The position numbers were made by a program, and so were the translations under genes. DNA of 64,000 nt from Stercorarius parasiticus (lineage: Eukaryota > Chordata > Aves > Charadriiformes > Stercorariidae). How positions within the stretch are numbered: position 1 is the first letter of the stretch; each line of letters begins with the position of its first letter. Positions 27,301-39,560 of this stretch are shown piece after piece. The notes under the pieces were generated by a model. The model saw nothing but the letters and a program-made list of their open reading frames with translations, was not told the DNA's origin and ran no database searches. Location of the stretch: NCBI GenBank assembly GCA_013396915.1, contig VWZL01002043.1, positions 809,813 through 873,812 on the forward strand. Reading direction: 5' to 3'.

Positions 27301-30300
27301 CTCCCCGCGCTCCCTCTGAATTTCTGCAGTCCAGCCTGATGTAGTTGGCAAAAACTTTCATGATTGGTAGCTTCATTTTGTTCAGAGTCTCTTCTAGCTT
27401 TTGGTCCAGATTCATTGAATTTCCACTTTCGGTGTATTTTGAAGTGAAGCTTTAAGTTCAGTTACTCCGTATAAAGAGTTAAATTTTGTCTCTGAAAGCT
27501 CAATAAATGGGGCTATTTTGATTGATGCTTTAAGTGCAACCCCTACCCAATATTCTGAACATAATGAGGTTAGTGCTAAAAGCTGGATTCTCTCTCATCT
27601 GTCTGCATTATCTATTTATTCCGCACACGTCACCATGGTAAATGAGTGCTGCATTAAGTACTAAATAGTAGAGGTCAGACAAACCCTGTGTTGTGTTTTT
27701 TTCCCCTCAACAAGGCTAAAACATTTATTAATGGATTTCAGTTTATTACCTTACGTTAAAAAAAAAAAAAGGATCAGTATTATCACATTATTGAAATAGA
27801 ATTTGAACATAATCTCAAAACAAACTGATTTCATATTCTTATTCAAAACATTTTTTTTTACGATGTTTAAATGGACTTCATTTCAAATAGTCTCTAAAAT
27901 TTTTTACCATTCTAAAAAAAACCACTTAAAATACAAACAGAATGTTTGCTCCAGGCTAAACTGGACCTATTTTGATTCAAACCTTTTTCTTAATGCCACT
28001 AACCTCCCAAATTGTATATTCATGTAGCTCGATTACACATAGCTTAAGTACTTTGGCTAGAAGAAGTAGATAATTACACCTAGGCATTTTTTTAAATAGA
28101 AAAACTCACCATCTACTCAGAATTCTCACCAAAACAAATTGTATGAGGTCTAAAAGTATTTTGCACAGTGCAAATCTGTTAGAGTTCCCCTAGCGAAATA
28201 TTAAGCCTTATGAATGCAGTAGAGTTAGAAGCTTTCCAACTAAGTTCCCCAGCAGGTTAGGCAGTTGTGCACACTGCTGTTCTCTCCCCAAGGCACACCT
28301 CTTTGTCATGTTAACATGCACGAAGGTGATAACAGAGGTAAACAGTCTGAGAGTTTATCAGTCCTGACGCTGAATAATCAAGCAGCTGGAGACCTGTAAC
28401 GTGAAGCCATATATATTAAAAATGATTTGCAAATAATCTCCTGGGGTGGAAGAAAGCTGTTTCTATGGTGCGTCTGTATAAGGAACAAGGAAAACCGGTG
28501 AAGAGTACAAGGTTCAACTCTAAAAATACCTCCTTCACTTTCAGATAGTTTCACGGACGTTGACCCTTCCAACACAAAACCAATAGGAGGTGGGGAGAGG
28601 AGGAACAAGTAATGTCACGGTACACATTAGGAGCTTAGCAGAACTGATAAATAAAAAAGTACGTGACTAAAATGTTCCCAGGAAATTTTTATATTTGCGA
28701 ACTAATATGTTCATGCCCTCAAAGAATAGTGAAAGTGCATCTGGCTGCTTTGGTGATCACCTTTGGTGTAGGCACAGCAGTGCCCAGTGAGCCCAGCCGA
28801 CTCCGGCTTGCCATCATTACCGTACTGCAGGGACCATGGCAGCTCTTTTGGCAGGCGGTGATGGTGACATAGAAAATCCTCACCCTCTCATGAAGGGTTT
28901 GCATGAAAGATGCAAAGGAAAGCTTTTAAGCTTTTTCCTTTCTTTTTTTTTTAATTCATTGCTTCTGTTTGCACCCTGTGAGCTGTCATTTCTGGGCTGC
29001 ATAAAAACCAGCTCAAGCACTGTTTCCTCTCTCTTTTTTCTTTCTAAGTCCCTGAACTTTTCTTTTTATTTTCATGGATCAGCTCACGGAGTCCTTATCA
29101 CACCGCATATGTGTGAGAAAGTTACGTTTAGCTTGTCCCAGGGGCTTCTGTGAGCCTGAACTGCAGAGTAAGTTCAAAGTAATCCAAACAAAAGAACACC
29201 CGAGCGCAGTGTACATAGGTAAGAAAACGGGATGCAGTTTGCCACTGAACATTTGCAGTCACACATCAGCCTGCAAAGAGCAGGATATTTCCAAGCACAG
29301 ACACTTTCCTCTCTGTTCTGGAATCCCTATCACCTGTCAGGTCTCATGCAATGTTTATTTCATATATTTCATTGTTTCACTGTGTCAGATAGTCCTTTCC
29401 AGCACAGGCCTAAAGAACACGAAGTCCTCACTGCCCTGACCAATGGTGCCTGATCTCTGAGCGTCCTGGTGCCATTGGTAAGGTACACTGAGCTCTACTG
29501 GTCCTGTGGTGGAAGGGGACACCAATGTTTTTCATTGCTTATTGCCATACCTCCACGAACTCCTTGACTGAAATAAAAAGAGACGCAAACTAAAATGGTA
29601 TCCACATTTAGCATATAGAAAGGCCAAGTAGTTTGACCAAAAAAAAAAAAATGACAGTTTTTTATTAATGTACTTCTTTTCTGAATGCTTTATTACCAGA
29701 TTAGAAACCTCAATTTGTGACTGAAAACAGCTGCATATTTGGCTTATTCACCTTCTTTTTCCTGAACTAAAGTAAGCAGTATGTCCTACCAGAATCTCAT
29801 GCTTTTGAAAAACATATCAGTTTTCATGAACTGTGAGACCAAGAGTTCTCTGCTGATTCAAGTTCCAGTGAGACTTTTGCCTGAGAAAGTGTCGCAGGAC
29901 CGCTTTACAATGCCCAGAAACAGCTGCCTTCCATCTAGTAGGGTTTTTTGATCCCAGTTTGTCTTGGCAGAAAAAAAAAGTCACCATTAAATGCAAAACG
30001 AACACATTCATTCACCCAGAAGCATAATCTAACAAATATTGGTCACAAACATTAATGCTGGGTAGAGCATATCACATTTATCCCCTCAAAGGTGTGGTGC
30101 TGGTAGTTTGCATCATTAGAAAAGCACTTAAATGGGAACGGGATTTATTGTGTGGGGAAAGTCTGGGAGTGTCTAGAATCAGTTTAGCAGGAAAAACCTA
30201 ATCTACTTTGGGTTACCATGGGATTGCCACAGGTGTAAGAAGACATTTTCCTCTTCTGGCTGTGTTGTTTGTTACTGCACTAAATATTGAGGCTGCTCCT

Positions 30301-33300
30301 GAGGTGTCTCAGCAGACCTCTGGGAACTGGGAGCAGGCTGGAAGGCGCAAATCTGGACAATGAAAAATCAGCTGGGAACAAGACATAAAACCTGCTAATG
30401 CCTAAAGACAAGCTGCAAGCAAGTTCCTTGTCTGGAGACAGGTACGTCTTGCTTATATCTTCAAGTTATGATTTCCAGCCTTCCGAAAACTTGAGTTGTA
30501 CTTGGAATATATGTTTATGTTGCTTTTTCAGTGATAATATACCCTTTCCGCCTTGAAATGAGATTTGCACAATACAAAAAGGCAGCTCTGGAGAAGAATT
30601 ATCAAAACACATTGCTATGTTTTTCTTATTTCCAAACACTGAGTAAACTTTACATTACAAGCAAGGAAGCCAAAACATGCAACTGAGTAGGAAGGACAGT
30701 TGGAAACAGCAAATACATAGAAAGTTCGGAAATGCAGTTTATCTGAATGTTTACCCATATTCTAACACTTCAAGAAGACCAAACACTTTGACACAAGTAG
30801 AACAGCCTTTGCCAGCCAGACCGCCTGATGTTGCGTTGGCTCTGTGACAAGGCCAGGCCATACAGGAATGCCGGCATTGTTTTCTGATCACAGCAAGACC
30901 TAATGGCATTAAACCTGAGTTGTGATCTGACATGCCTTCCTCCCTCAACTGGCGCTTCTCTACATTGTCACCAGCTGCGTCTCGAGACATCGCATCGTAC
31001 TCTGCCAGTTTAAAACACAGTTAGACTTTTATTTCAGATAACAAGAACTGATTTTCATATCTATTCTGCTGTGCTTGGTGAGGCGGCAGGAGGTTGTGAG
31101 TATAGTATGGCAGTGCAGAAAAGGTTGCTTTCAGTTCAGTTTCTGGTGGCTCCAAGGATATTGCAAGAGAAAGAGGAAGCAGGAGAGCTTCTGCAATTTT
31201 TGGATTAAGCTCTTGGCAGCTTAATAGTTAAATGTATCTTTAAAACTAAGCATCTGCTCACATTCCTTTTTTAAAGTACAGAAATGGAGCAACTGTGGCC
31301 ATAGCAGGATACGAGGGATCACAGGCATCCTGCACAGGACGAGATGCTGCACACTTGTAGTTCTGTCCACTGATATTTGGTTTTGCTTTCACAGATAGTA
31401 AAAGGGTCTTACAATTTCAAGTAAAACTGATGAGATATCATGAAATCAAACATCAGATGCTCACATCAGCTACCATTGGTGGTATAGCTGACGCACAGTA
31501 GAGTTAAGTAACTTTATAACTCGAGTCTCAACATTCTAGCGCTAGCTTCTCTGCTCAGATGTGACATAACCCATCATGGAGCACTTTACAGAGCATTTAC
31601 AGAAAGAGTTAAGGGTTTGTTCATTGCTACATTGCTTCACAAGCCTGTATTGCCCAATGCAATCATTGTTGCTGCTGCAATTCAAATTTCTCTTCTGTTG
31701 ACTTTTATATTTAATGCCAACTGGAGTGACCAGGAGAAAATGCACCAGTCAATGATATTAAAGGCTGGATATGAGCTCCTGCAGTCACATCTACCACCTG
31801 TCTTTAAATCATTTGGTGTGGTCTAGCCCTTACTGTCTCCTTGGAAGCAAGGAAGCCAAGCAGACTCTTCTTATAGTTTTTGAGTAGCTGTCATCGGATA
31901 AAATGACTTAGGCTTAGTAGGTATTCCATCTTCACTTTATAGCACAATGGACTTGACCTAAATCAGTGAAGACAGATTCCTGTCAAAGCTGTACTAGATA
32001 TCAGGGATGGATGAGAAGACTTAGAATAAAATAACTATTTTAGATCTTCGTACAGCACAACTCAAAGTGAATTTATTATAAAGTTCTGAAATGTCCAAAC
32101 ACATTTTACCTCCTTCTGGTTTCCAAATGGGTCTGCATCCAGAACACCAGAATACCACAAAAATGCTGCTTTTTTCCTGCTGCAATCAGAAGCAGCTGCA
32201 ACAAAAGGCTATAGAAAAGTCTGATCCTTAGAAAATGCCTGTCTCTGTTTTTCAAAATAAAAGAAGTTTAGATAATTTGAGTAAACTTTGCAGGGGCATC
32301 CAAACATTTAGAATGGCATTAGGGGACACATTTCAAACCCTTGGAAGCATATCCTTCACTAGCTCCTAATGCTCCTAATGAGGGAACTGGAGTGCTCCAG
32401 TGGGTAAAATTCAAGAGACAGCATTCTGGTCTAGCCCAGCTCTAATTTAATAGGTGGCTTTGACCGTATCACTGTAAATTCTCTGCTGCTCAGTTTCCCT
32501 GTTGACCTCGGGAATCATGCTTCTAAAGCAATTTGCTGGAGTTTCCAGTTCGTACACTTACTATTATTATTTTATTCACTGTAAACATGTACAGTGGTGA
32601 ATTTAACATTTTTGGAGACAAATTGTTATCCGGCATCACACTGAATTCTATTCAAAATCCAATAAGAGACCAGCATTTGGAGTTTAATCAGCAAGGTGTC
32701 AAGAGCCCCTAGGACTAGCTGACTCCTCTGAAAGTTGAAGGGATACAATAATTTCAGAAAATACACAGCACCTTGCAAGATCAAGCCCGTAAGTATATTC
32801 AACTTTAAAGCTGTTTTCTGCCTTTCCAATTTGGCTTTGCAGTCCTTGTACTCCGTGGGTTTACACAGCTACATGTGCACACTCCATTCAAAACATTTGC
32901 CCATATCAAGCATACCATATGGAAATAGGCACACGCGTGCTCATGCATAAACCACAGGGTGAGGTGCAGGAAAATGAAGGTGCTTTCAAAGTTTTTATTT
33001 TTAACCTGACTTTCTGGAAAATTAAAAAACAAGACAAGATTATAATTCGACCAAGAATACCTTCATTGATATTAGTTTCCAGTATCTAGTAAGAGGGGAT
33101 AATATCTAAATGAATAAATATAAGTAAGTGAACTTGAATATACAAGCTCTTGGGCTTATATGGAAGTTGACTGATACTTGCAGCAATCCTGACTCATAAT
33201 AAAAATGATTTATTTAAAGATTTATTATGAACATTGCAGGAAAGGAGATAACAGACATGCACCACTTTGTTTACAGTAAAATTTCCTGTAAATTAAAAAG

Positions 33301-34636
33301 AGTTCTTATTCTCTGTTTGGTTTTGATTTGGTACTGTACCAAGTATCTGTTTATGAAAGGAAATATGACGGTACAAAGTGTACAAAATGAATTGCAAAAG
33401 ACATTACCAGTCAAGGTGAATTTGCTTTAAATTAAGGCCTAGCAACACAGCCACTGTAGATCCTGTTAAGGGAAGGAAAGTCAGGCCAAGGCAGATCTTC
33501 GTGCACCATTACTGAGAGCTGAACTGCCTGAAATTCAGGCCAGAAAGCTACTCTCCAAACTGGGACTGGTGTTAGTCCCGCAGCAAGAGTGACTCATGGG
33601 TCACTCTCAGGGTCAAAAGAACATAACCCGAGCCATATGTCAGGCTTGAACCTCCCGAATCCATGCGCTGTGCTGTAATGGTCTCAACCCCAAGAGCAGG
33701 GCTCTCTAAATGTTTCTTTCTGCACTTTCTGAGGAACTTCAGCTACTGGTGATGTTAATCAGAAGTGGGGACCCCCAGCACAGTGCAGCAAGTGGAGATT
33801 CTAACAGAGCTGAGGTGGTTCTGTTTCACTGAGGTGCCAGTGCATACAGTAACGGCCTGAGAGACACATCAGTGAGAAAAAGACTGAACTGCTTTTAAAA
33901 AAAGATTCAGGTGATGAAGAGATAAGGCAGGAAAAAAATGTTGCAGAGCACTATATAAAAGTTTGATATAAAGTAGGTAGTGTGTTTCAAAGGGATTATG
34001 TCTTGAGGACTTTTTCCTGCAATCCATTTTTGCTGAGCTTTTTTGCTTATAATACTCCCTAAACAGCTTATTAAAGACTCTTTCTGAATTCACATTTATG
34101 TGACAAAGTATGTTGCAGCCTCAAATTGTCCCATCCCACAGAAAATCTTCTGGGAGGAGTCTTGGATGAAGATAATGTAGCCACAGTCGAAAAGGAATAA
34201 TGAAAACAGACATCACATGTTCCATCAGAAAACTAGAAATCAACCTGTTTTGCTGAAGCAATTCACTTTGTTGAATTAACCCTAGCACCACCCTGGTATC
34301 TCTAGAGATCGGAAAACCAAGACTAGGACTTCATGGATCTCCAAAGTATCCACTCAGGCAAAGAAAAGTTTTGTGGATGGAAGGGTTGGATCAGGGTCAT
34401 ATTCTCCTTGCACATACAACAAAATATTTACTTGGAGGATAAAATCCTGAAATTATTGACATTATCTGGAGGCCAAGAGTTACATGTATTCATGGGGTTT
34501 ACTCCAAGATCCATTATTTGATATGTAGTGCTACAAAATTAATGCTGAATTTTAAAACCATGTAGTTAATAAAACCACTTTGCAGACAATCCTGTGTATA
34601 CAAGTTCCATGGTTTAGAAGGTATGTTGGCACTTAC
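15390..34636 (-). other. PPP1R1C: PPP1R1C intron 2, 19 kb
   Basis: This long intron has no recognised exon on either strand. It contains one CR1 fragment at 22416-22579, several short A/T runs such as 23849-23868 and 27758-27771, and otherwise unique-looking A/T-rich sequence. Short open frames occur on both strands but none matches a known family or is flanked by paired splice sites in phase. Confidence 0.7.
22416..22579 (-). repeat. CR1 LINE fragment in PPP1R1C intron 2
   Basis: The plus strand reads GATCACCGAATCACAGAATGG, then GGTTGGAAGGGACCTTAAAG and GGGCAGGGACACCTCCCAC. It stops abruptly after CATCCACAGCTTCCC. Orientation is minus, 5'-truncated to about 165 bases. An A/T-rich TAAATACAAA-like stretch follows directly to about 22617. 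The good match suggests a fairly young insertion. Confidence 0.95.
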
Positions 34637-34697
34637 CTGGGGGCACGTGTTCATTCATGATGACGAGCGATGCTGGTGTAGGCCTTCTTTTCCTGAT
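34637..34697 (-). CDS. PPP1R1C: PPP1R1C coding exon 2, PKA-site exon
   Basis: This 61-base exon follows a TGTTACAG acceptor and ends at a GTAAGT donor. It encodes IRKRRPTPASLVIMNEHVPP (residues 28-47) and leaves one base for exon 3. It carries the family hallmark Arg-Lys-Arg-Arg-Pro-Thr-Pro. In inhibitor-1 and DARPP-32 the threonine of this motif, phosphorylated by protein kinase A, turns the protein into a potent PP1 inhibitor. Here it is Thr34. The segment is nearly identical to the mammalian one, differing at Met for Leu and Val for Asn by my memory. No lesion is seen. Confidence 0.97.
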
Positions 34698-36936
34698 CTG
34701 TAACATGCATAAACCAAAGAGAGTCACTGGGGTCCACCAACTGCCCTGCACCCAAAGCAAAAAATCCATCTGGTGCACTCCTGAGTATAGACCAGGCAAA
34801 GTTAATAATGAAAATATTTAAAGAACAGCAGCACGTCACCGTCTTACTGACTGCTTGTCTGGTCTGACAGTGATCAGGGTCATGCTGCTGCTTGTACATG
34901 GAAAGCAAAGGCATGGGAGAGAGCTTTCCAAAATACCTTTAGGATTTGCAATCATCCTGAATAAGTTTTTGGACATGTATTGCTGACATGTATCAGTCAT
35001 ATCTTAAAATACTAACATTCAGCTTTGCTTCAGAAAAATGAGCTTATGTGTGCAAATACCTAGTACTGTCATAGCTCTCACAAGTAATCATTAATATTTT
35101 TTAAGTGCAACTGAGAGTTGATATTGCAGGTATGCCTTCCAATGAATTGATGATATTTCTAAACTGTGGCCAGAGGTGTTACCAGTGTTCTTTAACTAAA
35201 GAAAAACAATACTTAAGACTTTCAGAAGAATATTTTCAAAGAACACTATACAATAGATCTTTACATATCAATATATAATCCTGAATTGCATGCAATTCTT
35301 CTGATGCAGAGTTTATTTCCTTTTTCTTCAGAGTTAAGTCCTTTTGTTCCATTAACACTGGTTGAACTACATGATATTGGACTACCCTCCTATAATGCAC
35401 ACATTTGCATTGAAAGCTTTGTGTTACTTCACTGAAGCCTCCAGGCTATTGATATTTTATTGAATTCAAGAGGGGGACCAAGAGTATTTAAGCTAGGAAC
35501 CATTCTGACACAAAACCTCAATGTCAGTGCGTTTGTTCTTTTTCAGTTGCTGACCCAACTTCTGTATTTAGCTGGGTTCAAATTTTGCTTCCAGAGGTGT
35601 AAATGGAAAATTACATCATCAGGGTTAATGGGTTTATTCCAGATTAGCGTAACTGTAGCTGACAGCAGAATTTACTACTTTAATTTCATCACACACCCAC
35701 AGTGAAACTGCGTAGCGCTTGGAATTAAACTCACAACATAAAAAAAGGACTGCCCATAACTACTGGGCAGAATTTGGGCTACAGTGTTTCAAAAGCCATG
35801 GGAATTCCGAGAAATCCTAATCCTATGGTTCTCATGGATTTCAGAAAATTATCAGAACACATCCTTCTTGAATTCATTGCAGGACTGTTCCATAAGGTAT
35901 AGACATCTCGCAGCTCAGAAGTACCTATGGACAAAATCTCTCCTGCACCCTTCTCGTATTTCTTCATTCAGTGGTCGCTCACAACTCATCATTTTCTGGC
36001 AAAGACGGCTGCCTTTTAAGAGACACGACATCAGAATATTCAGGAAACCAGACACCTGTCCTAAAGGTGCAAATAATTTCATAGCTAATGGCATGGAACT
36101 GTCAAGGTTATAATATTCCCCTGGTATCATCTAAATTAGACTTACCAAAATAGAAGCAAATGTCAAGAAGGACTTGCACTGAGAGAAATATACTGGGTCA
36201 CCTAATTATGATTTAAACAGCTTTTCTCATAAGATTCTTTATGCACATCTAGGCATGTCTGTACGCAATAATAGATATTTTTTCCTCCTTAGACGTCTGT
36301 ATTGCTATATATATTGTATGTATGTGTATGTTTTGGGAGTGAGACAAAACTTAAAATAGCACTCACATAATTTCAATGCAGACATAAGTCAGGGATATTT
36401 CTACACTATATATATTTCAAATATATAAAACAATTTAACAATGACATGAAGAAGACTGTATAAAAATGCAGGAGGTAACGGAAGTGATAACTATTGTGCA
36501 AAACATAACTCACACTCACATTTTCTCATGTTAAAATGAACGGTAAAAAAGCCGTCTTCTGTGCAATATCTCCATTTGGTACCTATTATCAGCTTCACGT
36601 TTTGCTTTATGTACAAATAATATAGTTTAGTTGATTTGTTGAGAGTATGTATTCATGTGAAGTGTATGTATTAGGGTGCAAGCCCAGTTATGGAAAAGGC
36701 ACAACAAATATATACTGAATAAACCTACCCAAGGTAAAGCAGCCTTGTTCTGGCTAGAGGACTTATCCTCCTCCCTCTTTGGGTCTATCCGGACACCGCT
36801 ATAACCTCCAGAGCATTTAATCTATAGTTACACTACTATAAGGTAGAAAAGCGTTTAGGCCACAAGTATTACCTGTTCTCACCCCACATCTTGCCCCCAT
36901 TCCCTCAAAACACCAAAAGAAACTCGTCTTCCTTAC
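34698..36936 (-). other. PPP1R1C: PPP1R1C intron 1
   Basis: This is a 2.2 kb intron with a GTAAGG donor and TGTTACAG acceptor. It is A/T-rich, with a short TATA/TATG tract near 36306-36332. No repeats or further exons are recognised. Confidence 0.75.
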
Positions 36937-37017
36937 CTGCTCAGCTGCCTCGGGATCTATTTGACTCTGAAACAGCGGCACAGCAAACTGTATTTTTTTA
37001 GGGCTGTTGGGCTCCAT
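36937..37017 (-). CDS. PPP1R1C: PPP1R1C coding exon 1, start of inhibitor-5
   Basis: The ATG at 37017-37015 opens a 27-codon exon that ends GAGCAG before a GTAAGG donor. It encodes MEPNSPKKIQFAVPLFQSQI followed by DPEAAEQ. Residues 8-11, Lys-Ile-Gln-Phe, form the PP1-docking motif found at the same place in inhibitor-1 and DARPP-32. The protein is a small, intrinsically disordered cytosolic inhibitor of the PP1 catalytic subunit. The start is supported by the exact match to mammalian N-termini from the first residue. Together the four exons give 80 residues of a protein usually about 109 long. It lies about 10 kb downstream of the ITPRID2 3' end on the same strand. Confidence 0.98.
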
Positions 37018-37280
37018 CGTGATGCTGAGGTGAGTCAGGCGAGAGAAGAGCCTGGAGCTGGAGACTCGGTCTGTGCCTCTCCCCGGGCACCCTCCCCACA
37101 GCCAGGCTGGGTGCTCCTCAGTAACAGCTGTAACTCCCGACTTAGCACGGGAATCTGCGTGAGCCGAGCAACTCCCTTATTCCACATCCACGGAGATGCC
37201 GACGGCTTGGCTATTTTCTTTTTTTTTTTTTTTTCTCCCCTCTCCCCTCTCTTCTGCAGTCCTTCAGATCCTCTCAGCAC
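37018..37280 (-). promoter_or_regulatory. PPP1R1C: Probable PPP1R1C 5' UTR and proximal promoter
   Basis: Directly upstream of the start codon the sequence turns G/C-rich, with scattered CpGs from 37020 to 37200, unlike the A/T-rich DNA around it. Farther out is a polypurine stretch on the coding strand: GGGGAGAGGGGAG then 16 A at 37219-37234. No TATA box is evident. The transcription start cannot be placed from sequence alone. Confidence 0.4.
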
Positions 37281-38306
37281 AAAGCTGAAAGGAACAATAA
37301 GCTAATTGTGTACCAGTTCACTTCTACATATGCCAAGCATTCACTCAGAAGCTAATTGAAAATGCAATACTAGCATTGCATGGCCTGGAGCCCTGGGATT
37401 TGAAAAAGAGGATCTCTCCACCGTACATTACTAACTGGCTGCTCAGAAGTGCAATGCAAGCTCCCTCTGAGTATTGCTGATGGGCTCTTAATTATTGATG
37501 AACACAAATCAGGAAGTTTTCAGATTTTGGGGGTGGAGGTAGCAGGAGGGGTGGATGCAATAATTCCATCTCTGTTACAGTCTGCCAGAACCGCTCTCCT
37601 GTTCTCATGTATCAAACAATTGCCTTTGCTCTTTCATAGCCTTTTCTAAACCTCTTCCAGGAAGGTTTTTGATGATGATGCTACACAGAAGCCTACGCTT
37701 TCATGAAGCTTATCCAGTATGCTAAGTAGGTTTGCACCTCAGGGTGGGTTTGCAGATTTAGACCTTGATTCCTTCTGGTGAGCTCCATCTCACATGATTT
37801 CAGATACTAAGAACATCCATATCTAAGCCAGCTATCTGGGCTCCCTCATGCTAGACACATCAAAGGGCACTTCACCCTGTCCTAGTTAAGTGGAATATAG
37901 TGTTTACTGGAGATGACAACTTCTCTCCATCAACCCTAGAAAAAGTAAAGATGACTCAGACTAGTTACCTCACTTTTAGATGGCTAAAATTCAGTGGGCC
38001 AAATTCTACTTTGGGGTACAAAATCTGTGCTTTCTTCCAAGACTAGGAAAAGAATTTGGTCAATCATACCAATAGTACCTTTTAGCGAATATAATTGATT
38101 TCTGCTTTTTATTAATTCAAAAGACATGTACGAAATGATACACAGCAACCACTGACTTAACCTACCTCGTTGCTTAGAGCACCTGACTGCTGCCAAGCAG
38201 GAGAGCAGAGCTCCTGCGACAAAGGTGTGCTTGATGCCAAAACTGCATCCCCAGATGGAAAATGCCCTAGAGCCAGTTGAAAGGGGTATGCTGAAAGCTC
38301 ATGTCT

Positions 38307-38668
38307 AATCACAGAATCATAGAATCATAGAATGTGTTGGGTTGGAAGGGATCTTTAAAGGTCATCTAGTCCAACCCCCCTGTAGTAAGCAGGGACATCT
38401 TCAACCAGATCAGGTTGCTCAGAGCCTCATCAAGCCTGGCCTTGAATATCTCCAGGGATGGGGCCCCCACCACATCTCTGGGCAACCTATTACAGTGTCC
38501 CACGACCCTCATTGTAAAGAACTTCTTCCTAATGTCTAATCTAAACCTACCCTGCTCTAGTTTAAAACCATTGCCCCTCGGCCTATCGCTACATGCCCTT
38601 GCAAACAGCCCCTCCCCAGCTTTCTTGTAGGCCCCCTTCAGGTACTGAAGAGCATCAGGCCAATCTCC
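38307..38668 (-). repeat. CR1 LINE fragment, longest in window
   Basis: The plus strand opens with AATCACAG and two AATCATAG units, then GGGTTGGAAGGGATC, GTCCAACCCCCCTG, GGCCTTGAATATCTCCAGGG and the CCATTGCCCCTCGGCCTATCG block, ending near AGGCCAATCTCCTG. Orientation is minus, 5'-truncated at about 38668. Confidence 0.95.
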
Positions 38669-39444
38669 TGTTACATGCTACCACTAATTGGGAAGAAAGG
38701 GAAAACGAGGTACAGCAGGAAAACCCAGACTGGCCGAGGCCATCACAGGGATGAGGCTACCTGCAGAGACAAAGTGCATTTTGGCCAGGTTTTTGGAGGG
38801 CCTTCTCTCAACAGGGAAGGGAAACACAACCAGCCAGAAGGAAGAGCAAACAGATGAAATTCACGGACCTGCCTCTGACAGACTGCAATAAGGAAACACA
38901 GACACAGCTGAACTCAGAGATGAAGGTGGACATCACTAAAACTCAAAGGAATTTGAAAATTCATTTCTTGTTCAGGCCACTGAAAGCACTAAGGATTTTC
39001 ACAGGTTTATTCCGAGTCACTGCGTATTTTCCCACCTGCGCCAGTGGAGGAGGCAGGGAAGGAGCGGGGATCACAGCTAAGAACAATGTACAGGCCATAC
39101 ACAGCAGAATAAACAAGCAAGTCGGAGATGGAATATTTGTTTGGCTTTGATTTATACAAATGAAAACTGTTAATCTATTATCGGAATACCAGGGTATTTC
39201 TGAACAGAGGCAAGCACACTAGCTAGTTGGTTTATGAAGAACCTGATAAAGTTCAGGAGATAAGAATAATCTAAAATTTAAAGACCCAGTTGACCCCATG
39301 ATCAAAAATAACTCTCAATGAGGGCTGAACTTTCCCTTCTCGTCCAAATCAAAACTACCGTGTACCATAGTGGTTCCCAGCTGATGGCTAGTAGCTGGCA
39401 ATTTTCCTATTAGATTTATTGTGATAGTTTAGGTGGCACTATCT

Positions 39445-39560
39445 TAGAATTGTAGAACCACAGAAGAGTCACACTTGGAGGGGCACTTCTGGAGATACCT
39501 GGTCCCACCTGCTGCTCAAAGCAGGGCCCAACATCAGGTTATCCTCTCAGGTTGAGTCCT
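39445..39560 (-). repeat. Ancient CR1 LINE remnant
   Basis: The plus strand shows a decayed terminal repeat (TAGAATTGTAGAACCACAGA), then CTTGGAGGGGCACTTCTGGAG and TGCTGCTCAAAGCAGGGCC, matching the CR1 3' region at low identity. Orientation is minus. The boundaries are soft. Confidence 0.65.
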